From Roseateles depolymerans (GTDB lineage Bacteria; Pseudomonadota; Gammaproteobacteria; Burkholderiales; Burkholderiaceae_C), in NCBI GenBank assembly GCA_003241055.1, contig QFOD01000004.1:281400-345399 (forward strand): a stretch of DNA of 64,000 bases, read 5' to 3'. The translations under genes were made by a program, and so were the position numbers. The notes beneath the pieces are model-generated. The model did no database searches. It was given only the letters and a program-made list of their open reading frames with translations, and was not told the origin of the DNA. How positions within the stretch are numbered: the first letter of the stretch is position 1; the number at the start of each line of letters is the position of its first letter. Positions 24,858 through 33,265 of this stretch are shown here, one piece after another.

Positions 24858-27632
24858 ATGAAGTTCATATCGTCTTTGCTTGTCGTGTTAGTTCTGGCCG
24901 CGCCCGCCTGGGGGACGCCGGCCAAGCCGCCCGCCAGTGCGGCGTCGGCTGTCGCGCCGCGGGGCGTCAGTGCGGCGCCAGCGGTGCCGGGCCTGATCCG
25001 CGAGCTGGGCGGCATCGAGGAATACCGCCTGCCCAACGGCCTGCAGTTGCTGCTGCTGCCGGATGCGACGCAGACCACCACCACGGTCAACATCACCTAC
25101 CGGGTCGGCAGCCGCTTCGAGGCACCGGGTGAGTACGGCATGGCCCACCTGCTGGAGCACATGCTGTTCAAGGGCACGCAGCGCCAGCATGACATCCCGG
25201 GCGAGATGGCCAAGCGTGGCGTGCGCTTCAATGGCACGACCACGGCCGACCGCACCAACTACTTCGCCAGCTTCAACGCGAACGCTGACACGCTCGCCTT
25301 CCTGATCGATCTGGAAGCGGACCGCATGGTCAACAGCCGGGTGGCCAAGGCCGACCTCGACACCGAGATGACGGTGGTGCGCAATGAGTTTGAACGTGGC
25401 GAGAACGAACCGTTCTCGGTGCTGCTGCAGCGCGTGAACTCGGTGGCCTACAGCTGGCACCCGTACGGCAAGGCGACCATCGGCCCCAAGAGCGACATCG
25501 AGAACGTGCCGATCGAGAAGCTGCAGGCTTTCTACCGGCGCTACTACCGGCCCGACAACGCGACGCTGCTGATCGCCGGCCAGTTCGACAAGGCTGCCAC
25601 GCTGGCGCTGATCGCCCGTGCCTTCGGGCCGGTGGCCCGGCCGGCGGCGGCGCTGCCGCAGCCCTACACAGTGGAGCCGCCCCAGGACGGCGAGCGCAGC
25701 GTGGTCGTTCGCCGCGTGGGCGGCCAGCCGCTGCTGCTGGCCAGCTATCACGTGCCGGCCATCACTCACCCGGATGCGGCCGCGCTGATCGTCTACAACC
25801 TGCTGATGAGCCTGCAGCCCAGCGGCCAGTTCTACAAGCGGCTGGTGGAGCCCAGGCTCGCGATGGGGGCCGGCATGTTCGGCGGTGGCGGCGTGGACCC
25901 GGGCACCATGAGCGTGTACGCGATGCTGCCGCCCGACGCGGATGTGCCCAAGGTCGAGAAGCTGCTGCTGGACCTGGCCGAGGGCCGCGACACCCGGCCG
26001 TTTGACGAGGCCGAACTGGCCCGCGTGCGCGAGATCGCGGTGAACAGCTACCGGCAGCAGATGAAGAACCCGGAGTCGCTGATCCAGCAGATCTCCGGCC
26101 TGATCGCCGCCGGCGACTGGCGGCTGCTGTTCCAGCTGATGGAGGACATCCCCAAGGTCACGCTGGCCGATGTGGACAGGGTGCGCGCCGCCTACTTCAA
26201 GCCCGCCAACCGCACGCTGGGCCGCTACCTGCCGGCCAGCGCGGTGGAGCGGGTCGAGATTCCCGCCGCGCCGGCGCTGGACGAGCGCCTGGCGCATCTG
26301 CAGAGCCCGCCCAAGGTGGAGCAGGGCGAGCAGCTGGCGCCCGTGCCGTCGGTGCTGGAATCGCGCATGAGCCGTAGCACGCTGGCCAGCGGCATCCAGC
26401 TGCAGACCCTGCGCAAGCAGACCCGCGGCAACACCGTGATGCTGCAGATGCAGCTGAACTGGGGCGATCGCGAGAGCACCTTCCCGCGCCGTGGCACCGG
26501 CTACATCGGCTCGCTCCTCAGCGAGGGCAGCGCCCATTACAGCAAGCAGCAGCTGCAGGACGAGCTCATCAAGCTGCGCGCCAGCCTGCAGGTGGGCAGT
26601 GGCGACCAGGGCGCCACCGTGCTGCTCAGCGCCGAACGCGACACGCTGCTGCCGGCCCTGCGCCTGGCGGCCGACGTGCTGCGCCACCCGCTGCTGCCGG
26701 CCGACGCCTTCGAGCGCATCCAGAAGGCCTCGCTGGCGAGCCTGGAGGCCTCGCGCCAGGAGCCCGGCGTGCTGCGCCAGGAGGCCACGCGCGCCCACTA
26801 CAACCAGGCGCGCGGCGTCGTGCTGGGCCAGCCGGACTACGTGATGAGCGTGGACGAGCGCATCGCGCTGACCCGCGCCACCACGCTGGACGACGTCAAG
26901 CACTTCTACGCCGACTACTGGTCGGCCAACGAGGCGCAGGTCAGCGTCGTGGGTGCGCTGCCCGAGGGCCTGGGCGCGGCGCTGGAGCAGCTCTTCGGCG
27001 ACTGGAAGAAGCCGGGGGCGCAGCGCTTCGTGCGCCACATTCCGAAGTTCGTGGCCATCCCGCCGGCGCGCTTCGACGCGATCGCGCGCGACAAGGCCAA
27101 TGCCATCGTGCGCCTGCACCTGCCGCTGGCCATCAGCCAGCGTGACGCCGACTTCGCCGCGCTGCAGCTGGCGGTGCACATCTTCGGCGGTGGCGGGCTG
27201 GAGAGCCGCCTCGCCGAGCGCGTGCGCCAGAAGGAGGGCCTGACCTACGGCATCGATGCCGATCTCGACGCCGGCTACTGGGGCCAGGCCGGGGGCTTCG
27301 CGATCCAGGCCAGCTACGCACCCGACAAGCGCGATCGCGTCATCGAGGTCGTGCAGCAGGAGCTGCGCCGCATGACCGAGCAGGGCGTGAGTGCGGTCGA
27401 GCTGGAGCGTGCCAAGCGCGACATCCTGGAAGGGCGCCGCCAGGGGCGGGCCGACACCGCCACGCTGACCGGCGCGGTGGCCACGCTGGCCGAGCGCGGC
27501 GAGACCTGGGCGGCCGCGCAGGCACGCGACGAGGCCATCCAGTCGCTGACCGTGGAGCAGGTGAATGCGGCCTGGCGCCGCTACATCCATGCCGAGGGCT
27601 TCATCATCTCCACGGCCGGCGATTTCAAGTGA
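24858..27632 (+). CDS. M16 family zinc metallopeptidase (pitrilysin-like), exported
   Basis: The 924-residue protein has a signal peptide (about 1-20) and two homologous M16 halves. The first half carries the inverted zinc motif HLLEH (residues 97-101) and the downstream glutamate in RNEFERGENEP, so it is the active half. The second half (about 490-900) lacks HxxEH but has the substrate-binding RLAERVRQKEGLTYGID motif. The length fits a fused periplasmic M16 protease. A strong AGGAG ribosome site precedes the ATG. Its stop overlaps the GTG start of the cysteine-cluster protein. The protein substrate is unknown. Confidence 0.92.
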   Translation: MKFISSLLVVLVLAAPAWGTPAKPPASAASAVAPRGVSAAPAVPGLIRELGGIEEYRLPNGLQLLLLPDATQTTTTVNITYRVGSRFEAPGEYGMAHLLEHMLFKGTQRQHDIPGEMAKRGVRFNGTTTADRTNYFASFNANADTLAFLIDLEADRMVNSRVAKADLDTEMTVVRNEFERGENEPFSVLLQRVNSVAYSWHPYGKATIGPKSDIENVPIEKLQAFYRRYYRPDNATLLIAGQFDKAATLALIARAFGPVARPAAALPQPYTVEPPQDGERSVVVRRVGGQPLLLASYHVPAITHPDAAALIVYNLLMSLQPSGQFYKRLVEPRLAMGAGMFGGGGVDPGTMSVYAMLPPDADVPKVEKLLLDLAEGRDTRPFDEAELARVREIAVNSYRQQMKNPESLIQQISGLIAAGDWRLLFQLMEDIPKVTLADVDRVRAAYFKPANRTLGRYLPASAVERVEIPAAPALDERLAHLQSPPKVEQGEQLAPVPSVLESRMSRSTLASGIQLQTLRKQTRGNTVMLQMQLNWGDRESTFPRRGTGYIGSLLSEGSAHYSKQQLQDELIKLRASLQVGSGDQGATVLLSAERDTLLPALRLAADVLRHPLLPADAFERIQKASLASLEASRQEPGVLRQEATRAHYNQARGVVLGQPDYVMSVDERIALTRATTLDDVKHFYADYWSANEAQVSVVGALPEGLGAALEQLFGDWKKPGAQRFVRHIPKFVAIPPARFDAIARDKANAIVRLHLPLAISQRDADFAALQLAVHIFGGGGLESRLAERVRQKEGLTYGIDADLDAGYWGQAGGFAIQASYAPDKRDRVIEVVQQELRRMTEQGVSAVELERAKRDILEGRRQGRADTATLTGAVATLAERGETWAAAQARDEAIQSLTVEQVNAAWRRYIHAEGFIISTAGDFK

Positions 27633-28138
27633 GCCGGCTGCCGTCCCTGCCGCCCGAGCTGCGGGCCGACTGCTCGGCCTGCGTGGGCCTGTGCTGCGTC
27701 ATCCCGCCCTACGACGCGGTGCAGGGCTTCGGCTTCGACAAGCCGGCCGAGACGCCCTGCCGGCATCTGTGCGCCGATCATCGCTGCGGCATCCACGACA
27801 CGCTGCTGCCCCAGGGCTTCAGCGGCTGCGTGGCCTTCGACTGCCTGGGCGCGGGCCAGGCACTGACCGCACTGGCCGTGCAGCGTTTCGGCAGCGCCGA
27901 CTGGCGCGCGCGGCCCGACGTGGCCCGCTGGCTGTTCGAGGCCTATGCCGGGCTGCGCCGGCTGCACGACTGGCGCGCGCGCCTGTGGCTGGCCAGCGCG
28001 GTGGCCGGCCTGGAGGCCCGGGCGCTGATGACCGAGCTCGAGACCGGGGCGGCGCAGGCGCCCGACTGGAGCGCCGAGCGCTGGCAGGCCTTGCAGCAGC
28101 AGGTCGACGCGGCGCTGGCGCCGCTGGCCCGAGAATGA
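27629..28138 (+). CDS. YkgJ-type cysteine-cluster protein
   Basis: This 169-residue protein has many cysteines in its first half (CSACVGLCC, TPCRHLC, HRCGIHD, SGCVAFDC), matching the YkgJ/UPF0153 zinc- or iron-chelating cluster family. The C-terminal half is helical. Family function is unknown; metal binding is inferred. The GTG start at 27629 overlaps the peptidase stop (GTGA), so it is likely translated from the same message. Confidence 0.82.
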   Translation: MSRLPSLPPELRADCSACVGLCCVIPPYDAVQGFGFDKPAETPCRHLCADHRCGIHDTLLPQGFSGCVAFDCLGAGQALTALAVQRFGSADWRARPDVARWLFEAYAGLRRLHDWRARLWLASAVAGLEARALMTELETGAAQAPDWSAERWQALQQQVDAALAPLARE

Positions 28139-28206
28139 GGCCTGGAATGCACGAATGAGGATGTCGATGTCTGCAATGACGGGCCCGGGCCCGCGGGTGA
28201 GCTGAG

Positions 28207-28680
28207 ATGCGCTGGCGTCGTCCGCGCACCATCGAACTGGTGGCCGCCGTCGGCGCGCTGCTGGCGGCCGGCAGCGTGCTGGTGGTGTTCAACCGCCTGA
28301 CGGCCGCGGCCGGCAAGCTCGGGGGCAGCGAGCCGCAGCTGATCGCCACCGTCGACCTGCGGCTGGGCAACCCGGTCATCGCGACCGAACGCGGCGAGGC
28401 GCAGGCGCACAAGGACATCGAGGCCGGCCTGCTTCAGCTGCAGACCTTTGCCCGCGTCGAGCCGCAGTCGCCCGCCGATGCGGAGCGGGCGCGCCACTGG
28501 AAGACCCGCTACGGCGTCGTCTGGGTCCAGAAGCGCGGGGCCAGTACCTCGGTCACGCAGGCCTATGTGGCGGGTTACAACCGCGTGATGCACGCCGAGA
28601 TCGAGCACCGCCACGGTCGCCGCGTGGCGGACGAGCTCACGCCGCCGCCGGCCTGCGCAAGCTCCGCCGCCTGCACATGA
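28207..28680 (+). CDS. Small membrane-anchored protein of unknown function
   Basis: I do not recognise this 157-residue protein. It has an N-terminal basic stretch followed by one membrane helix (about residues 10-28, LVAAVGALLAAGSVLVVF). A soluble domain follows that begins with a beta-like PQLIATVDLRLGNPVIAT and includes HWKTRYGVVWVQKRG. The C-terminus is proline/cysteine-rich (PPPACASSAACT). It lies between the cysteine-cluster gene and a patatin gene in the same direction, with short gaps, so co-transcription is plausible. Confidence 0.65.
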   Translation: MRWRRPRTIELVAAVGALLAAGSVLVVFNRLTAAAGKLGGSEPQLIATVDLRLGNPVIATERGEAQAHKDIEAGLLQLQTFARVEPQSPADAERARHWKTRYGVVWVQKRGASTSVTQAYVAGYNRVMHAEIEHRHGRRVADELTPPPACASSAACT

Positions 28681-28693
28681 GCGGGGCGGCCTG

Positions 28694-29830
28694 ATGGCGA
28701 ATCGCAGGCTTGCGCAGACCGTCTTCGTCTTCCAGGGCGGCGGCGCGCTGGGCGCCTACCAGGCCGGTGTGGCCGAGGCGCTCGGCGCCGCCGGCATTGC
28801 GCCGGACTGGTTGGTGGGCACCTCGATCGGCGCCATCAATGCCACGCTGATGGCCGGCAACCCGCCGGGCGATCGGCTCGCGGCGCTGCGCGAGTTCTGG
28901 TCGCGCGTGACCCGGCCTGCGCTGCCCGAGGTGGGGCTGCCGCTGACCCCGCCGCTGGCCAGCGTCTGGCCGCAGGGCCTGCAGGCCTGGTCCACCTGGC
29001 AGACGCTGATGGGGGGCATCCCCGGCTTCTTCCGCCCGCGCGGGCCGCGCGCCTGGGATCTGAACCGCCGCATGCCGCTGGCCGAGCTGGGCTTCTACGA
29101 CACCGCGCCGCTGGCCGATACGCTGCGCGAGCTGGTCGACTTCGACCGCATCGCGGCCGCCGAGACCCGCCTGACGCTGTGCGCGGTGGACGTGGCCGCC
29201 GGGCGCATGCGCCGTTTCGACAACCGCGACCCCTCGCAGCGTCTCGGGCCCGAGCATGTGCTGGCCAGCGGTGCGCTGCCGCCGGGCTTTGCGCCCGTGC
29301 CCATCGGCGATGCGGCCTACTGGGATGGCGGCATCTACTCCAACACGCCGCTGGACGTGGTGCTGGGCGATGGCGAGCGCCGTGACACGCTGTGCTTCAT
29401 GGTGGACCTGTGGGACGCCCGCGAGGCCGCGCCGCAGACCATGGCGCAGGCACTCAAGCGGCTCAAGGACATCCAGTACGCCAGCCGCATGTGCGAGCAG
29501 CTGGATGAGCACCAGAAGCTGCAGAACCTGCGCCGCGCGGTGCGCCTGCTCGGGCGCCGTCTGGATGCCCGCAGTGCGGCCGACCCGGCGATCAAGGCGC
29601 TGCTGGCCCAGGGCTGCGATGCGCGCTTCGACGTGGTGCACCTGGTGATGCAGTCCCAGCCTGGCGAGGACTCCTGGCGCGACATCGACTTCACGCCGCA
29701 GCGCCTGCAGTCGCGCTGGGCGGCCGGCCTGGCCGACGCCGGCCGGCTGCTGGCCGAGGCGCCATGGCGGCAGCCGCTGGAGGACGACACCGGCATGCGC
29801 GTCCACACGCTGGCGCGCGACTGCGACTGA
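28694..29830 (+). CDS. Patatin-like phospholipase, cytoplasmic type
   Basis: The 378-residue protein has the patatin oxyanion motif FQGGGALGAYQAG near the N-terminus, the nucleophile motif GTSIGAINA (Ser about 43) and the aspartate motif DGGIYSNTPLD. The C-terminal third, with LKRLKDIQYASRMCEQLDEH, is like the DUF3734 extension seen in this subfamily. No signal peptide is seen, unlike the lipoprotein patatin at 9168. It hydrolyses acyl esters and is sometimes linked to PHA or lipid turnover. It overlaps the transporter start by one base (TGATG). Confidence 0.88.
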   Translation: MANRRLAQTVFVFQGGGALGAYQAGVAEALGAAGIAPDWLVGTSIGAINATLMAGNPPGDRLAALREFWSRVTRPALPEVGLPLTPPLASVWPQGLQAWSTWQTLMGGIPGFFRPRGPRAWDLNRRMPLAELGFYDTAPLADTLRELVDFDRIAAAETRLTLCAVDVAAGRMRRFDNRDPSQRLGPEHVLASGALPPGFAPVPIGDAAYWDGGIYSNTPLDVVLGDGERRDTLCFMVDLWDAREAAPQTMAQALKRLKDIQYASRMCEQLDEHQKLQNLRRAVRLLGRRLDARSAADPAIKALLAQGCDARFDVVHLVMQSQPGEDSWRDIDFTPQRLQSRWAAGLADAGRLLAEAPWRQPLEDDTGMRVHTLARDCD

Positions 29831-31428
29831 TGCGGTCCGCCTGGCGTGCCGATCTCAGCGCGGGCCTGTGCGTGGCCGGCCTGCTGCTGCCCGAGGCCGT
29901 GGCCTACGCCGGCCTGGCACGCCTGCCGGCCTCGCATGGCCTGATGGCCTGCCTGGCCGGGCTGGCGCTCTACGCGCTGGCCGGGCGCAGCCGCGACGCC
30001 ATCGTGTCGCCCACCTCGTCCAGCGCCAGCATGGCGGCGGCCGCCGCGCTGGGCATGGCCGGCGTGCCCTTCGCCGACGCGATGCTGGCGCTGACGCTGG
30101 CCACCGGCGGCCTGCTGCTGTTGATGGCCGCCACGCGGCAGGGCCAGCTCTCGGCCTATGTGTCGCGCCCGGTGCTGCGTGGCGTGGCCTTCGCCGTGGC
30201 GCTGACCGTGGTGATCCGCCAGCTGCCCGACCTGCTCGGGCTGGGCCCGGCGCCGCCGGTCGATGCGCTGGGCACGCTGCACTGGGTGCTGCACCAGATG
30301 CCGCACTGGCATGGCCCCAGCATGGCGGTGGCGGCGCTGGCCGGCGCCCTGGTCCTGTTGCTGCGCCGCTGGCCGCAGTGGCCGGGCCTGCTGATGGTGA
30401 TGCTGGCGGCCATCGCGCTGGCGCACTGGGTGGATCTGCCGACCTGGGGGGTGCAGCGCATCGGCGAGGTGCCGGCGCCGCGCATGACGCTGAGCCTGCC
30501 CGAACTGAGCCGCGATGCCTGGCTGCGTGCGATGGAGCTGTCGGTCGGCGTGACGGTGCTGGTGTTCGCCGAGAGCTGGGGCAGCGTGCGCTCGCTGGCG
30601 CTGCGGCGTGGCGAGCGGCTCAGTGCCGACCGCGAGCTGTTCGCGCTCGGGCTGGCCAATGTCGGCAGCGCGCTGGCGCAGGGCATGCCGGTGGGGGCGG
30701 GCTTCTCGGCCAGCATCGTGAACCACAGCGCCGGCGCGCGCAGCCGCCTGGCCGGCGGGGTGGCTTTCGGCGGTGTGCTGCTGTTCACGCTGGTGGCGCT
30801 GCCGGCGCTGGCCTGGTTGCCGCGGCCGGTGCTGGCAGTGGCGGTGATCACCGCGCTGTCGCATGCGCTGTCGCCGGGGCCTCTGCTGGCCACCTGGCGG
30901 CTGCGGCGCGACCGCGCGGCCGTCATCGGCGCCGTGGCGGCGGTGCTGCTGCTGGGCCTGCTGCACGGCATGCTGGTGGCGGTGGCGCTGTCCATCGTGA
31001 TGGCGCTGCGCAGCTTCAGCCGCCCCCAGGTGCTGGAGCTGGCGCAGCTGCCGGGCACCCGGGACTTCGTCGCGCGCGTCGAGCATGCGGAGGTGGAGGC
31101 GGTGGACAACGCGCTGATCCTGCGGGTGCAGGCGCCGCTGTTCTTCGCCAGCGCCGAGCGGGCGGTCAGCGCGCTGGCCGAGCGGCTGGACCTCTCCGGC
31201 GCGCAGACCCTGGTGCTGAGCCTGGAGGAAAGCCCCGACCTCGACAGCACCGCGCTGGAATGCCTGATGGAGCTGGACGCGAGGCTGGCCGCCAGCGGCC
31301 GGCATCTGCTGCTGGCGCGGGTGAAGGAGCGGGTGCGCGAGCTGCTGCTGCACGCCGACCCGCAGGGCCTGGGGCGCGGCGAGCGCCTGTTCTGGAGCGT
31401 GGCGGACGCGGCCGACAGCTTGCGCTAG
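29830..31428 (+). CDS. SulP family anion transporter with STAS domain
   Basis: The 532-residue protein has a transport domain of about 10-12 hydrophobic segments. It opens with the SulP signature region (LSAGLCVAGLLLPEAVAYAGLAR) and contains the conserved MPVGAGFSAS stretch in the middle. A cytoplasmic STAS domain follows (about 430-532, with SPDLDSTALECLMELDARL). SulP proteins transport sulfate, bicarbonate or dicarboxylates; substrate cannot be assigned from sequence. The start at 29830 overlaps the patatin stop. It converges tail to tail with the sensor kinase, overlapping by four bases. Confidence 0.9.
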   Translation: MRSAWRADLSAGLCVAGLLLPEAVAYAGLARLPASHGLMACLAGLALYALAGRSRDAIVSPTSSSASMAAAAALGMAGVPFADAMLALTLATGGLLLLMAATRQGQLSAYVSRPVLRGVAFAVALTVVIRQLPDLLGLGPAPPVDALGTLHWVLHQMPHWHGPSMAVAALAGALVLLLRRWPQWPGLLMVMLAAIALAHWVDLPTWGVQRIGEVPAPRMTLSLPELSRDAWLRAMELSVGVTVLVFAESWGSVRSLALRRGERLSADRELFALGLANVGSALAQGMPVGAGFSASIVNHSAGARSRLAGGVAFGGVLLFTLVALPALAWLPRPVLAVAVITALSHALSPGPLLATWRLRRDRAAVIGAVAAVLLLGLLHGMLVAVALSIVMALRSFSRPQVLELAQLPGTRDFVARVEHAEVEAVDNALILRVQAPLFFASAERAVSALAERLDLSGAQTLVLSLEESPDLDSTALECLMELDARLAASGRHLLLARVKERVRELLLHADPQGLGRGERLFWSVADAADSLR

Positions 31429-33152
31429 GCCTGGTCCAGCGGGATGCGCAGCGAGAAGGTCGCGCCCTGGCCGGGCTCGGACTCCACGTTCAGCGTGCCG
31501 CCCATCAGCTGGGCCAGCGCGCGCGACAGGGCCAGGCCCAGGCCGGTGCCGCCGTGCTGATAGCTGACCTGGGCGTCGCCCTGGCGGAACTTCTCGAAGA
31601 TCTGCTCGTGCTTGTCGCGCGGGATGCCGGGGCCGGTGTCGATGACCTCGATCAGCAGTTCGCGCTCCAGCCGGGTGGCGCGCAGCCGCACCTCGCCCTC
31701 GCTGGTGAACTTGATCGCGTTGGACAGCAGGTTGTTCAGGATCTGCTTGAGCCGCAGCCCGTCGCAGACCAGCTCCAGCGGCAGCGCCGGGTCAAGCTCG
31801 GCGCTGACGTGCAGGCCCTTGGCCTCGGCGCTGAGCGCGAAGAAGTCCGCGCTGCCCTGCAGCAGCGGCCGCAGCTCCACCGGCATCTGCAGCAGCGACA
31901 TGGAGCCGGCCTCCACCTTGGCCAGGTCGAGAATCTCGCTGAGCAGCGCGTTGAGATGCTCCGCCCCCTTGCGGATCAGGCCGGCGGCCTCGCGGAAACG
32001 CTCCTCGGTGAGCCGGCGCTCCATCAGCTCGGCAAAGCCGCGGATGCTGGTCAGCGGGGTGCGCAGCTCGTGCGAGATCGCGGCCAGGAACTCGCTCTTG
32101 GCCTGATTGGCCGCCTGGGCCTGGGCCTCGCTGATGCGCAGCGCGTCGTGGCTGCGCTCCAGCCGGCGCAGGCCGGTCACGAAGATCAGCGCGGCGCCCG
32201 CCACCGCGACCGTCAGCAGCACGCACAGGCCCAGCAGAACCCGGCGGTCGGCCTGCCAGTCGACCAGCGACTCCTCGATGCTGGTGCTCACCGAGATGAA
32301 CAGCGGGAAGTCGGCCACCCGGCGGAAGGCGAAGCTGCGCAGCAGGCCGTCGAGGCTGCTGGGGCCCTGGAAGTTGCCCTCGCTTTGCTTGAGGTAGGGC
32401 GCGATCAGCGCGGTCAGCGGCAGCTGTTCGCCCATGCCCGAGGGCTTGCCGCCGACGATGCGGGCGCGCACGTTCAGGTCCTGGCCCACCAGGGTGACGC
32501 TGCCGGATTGGCCCAGGTCCACCGTGGCGAACACCTGCTCGAAATAGCTGGGGTCCAGCGAGGCGACCACCACGCCGCTCATGTGGCCCTGCGCATCGCG
32601 CAGCGCGCGTGAGAGCTGGATGGTCCAGCGTTGCGACACCTTGCCCAGCACCGGCTTGCCGATGAAGAGGCTGTCCTGGGCCGCCGGCCGGTCGCGCTGC
32701 TGCAGGTGGACACGGACATGCTCGCGGTCCGACAGATCCACATGGGCGCTCTTGCTGCCGGTGGGGTCCAGGTTGCTGCCCATCAGTCGGCCGTCGGCGC
32801 CAATCAGCGACAGCTGCACCAGGATGCGCGGGGCCAGGCCGGTCTCGTTGGCAAAGCGCACCAGGTCCTGCGGCACCAAGCCCTCGTCGGCGCGTGCGCG
32901 GTTGACCCGCTGCATGGCCTGGTCGACGGTGGCAATCACGCGCAGCGTCTGCTCCGACAGTGCCCGGGCCAGGTTGCGGTTCTGCTTGACCTCGGAGTTC
33001 AGCGCGTCCTGACGCTTGGACTCCAGCGCGCTGAAGACGGCGACCCAGGCGGTCACGATCAGCAGCACCGCGAACAGCAGCACCATGGCGCTGAGCTGAA
33101 CGCGGCGGCCCCCTTCGGGCGGCGTCAGCGGGGGGAGGGCGGGTTTGAGCAT
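31425..33152 (-). CDS. Membrane sensor histidine kinase
   Basis: This roughly 575-residue kinase has a membrane helix near residue 30 and a periplasmic dCache-like sensory region (about 50-300). A second membrane helix comes at about 310, then HisKA with FLAAISHELRTPLTSI and the HATPase boxes (NNLLSNAIKF, DTGPGIP, GGTGLGLAL). There is no receiver domain and no adjacent response regulator, so it is an orphan kinase. The first 20 residues are coded by a GC-hairpin-like stretch, so the ATG at 33086, just before the first membrane helix, may be the true start. The frame also runs on upstream through the amidohydrolase gene, which I reject. Confidence 0.85.
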   Translation of the reverse strand: MLKPALPPLTPPEGGRRVQLSAMVLLFAVLLIVTAWVAVFSALESKRQDALNSEVKQNRNLARALSEQTLRVIATVDQAMQRVNRARADEGLVPQDLVRFANETGLAPRILVQLSLIGADGRLMGSNLDPTGSKSAHVDLSDREHVRVHLQQRDRPAAQDSLFIGKPVLGKVSQRWTIQLSRALRDAQGHMSGVVVASLDPSYFEQVFATVDLGQSGSVTLVGQDLNVRARIVGGKPSGMGEQLPLTALIAPYLKQSEGNFQGPSSLDGLLRSFAFRRVADFPLFISVSTSIEESLVDWQADRRVLLGLCVLLTVAVAGAALIFVTGLRRLERSHDALRISEAQAQAANQAKSEFLAAISHELRTPLTSIRGFAELMERRLTEERFREAAGLIRKGAEHLNALLSEILDLAKVEAGSMSLLQMPVELRPLLQGSADFFALSAEAKGLHVSAELDPALPLELVCDGLRLKQILNNLLSNAIKFTSEGEVRLRATRLERELLIEVIDTGPGIPRDKHEQIFEKFRQGDAQVSYQHGGTGLGLALSRALAQLMGGTLNVESEPGQGATFSLRIPLDQA

Positions 33153-33265
33153 CGCAGCCGCCACTCTAGACCAGCGCGAAGGCGTCGGCCCGCGCCCGGC
33201 ATCGTGCAGGCGTCGCAGGGTGTGCGGTTTGCTCGCCGCCGGCGCGGTATGTGTCGCGCCAGCCC

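Noticed and set aside
24888..27590. A 900-codon minus-strand frame opposite the M16 peptidase
   Set aside because: It is a composition shadow, with H/Q/G/L/R-rich low-complexity sequence and no recognisable domain. The plus-strand peptidase has all family motifs.
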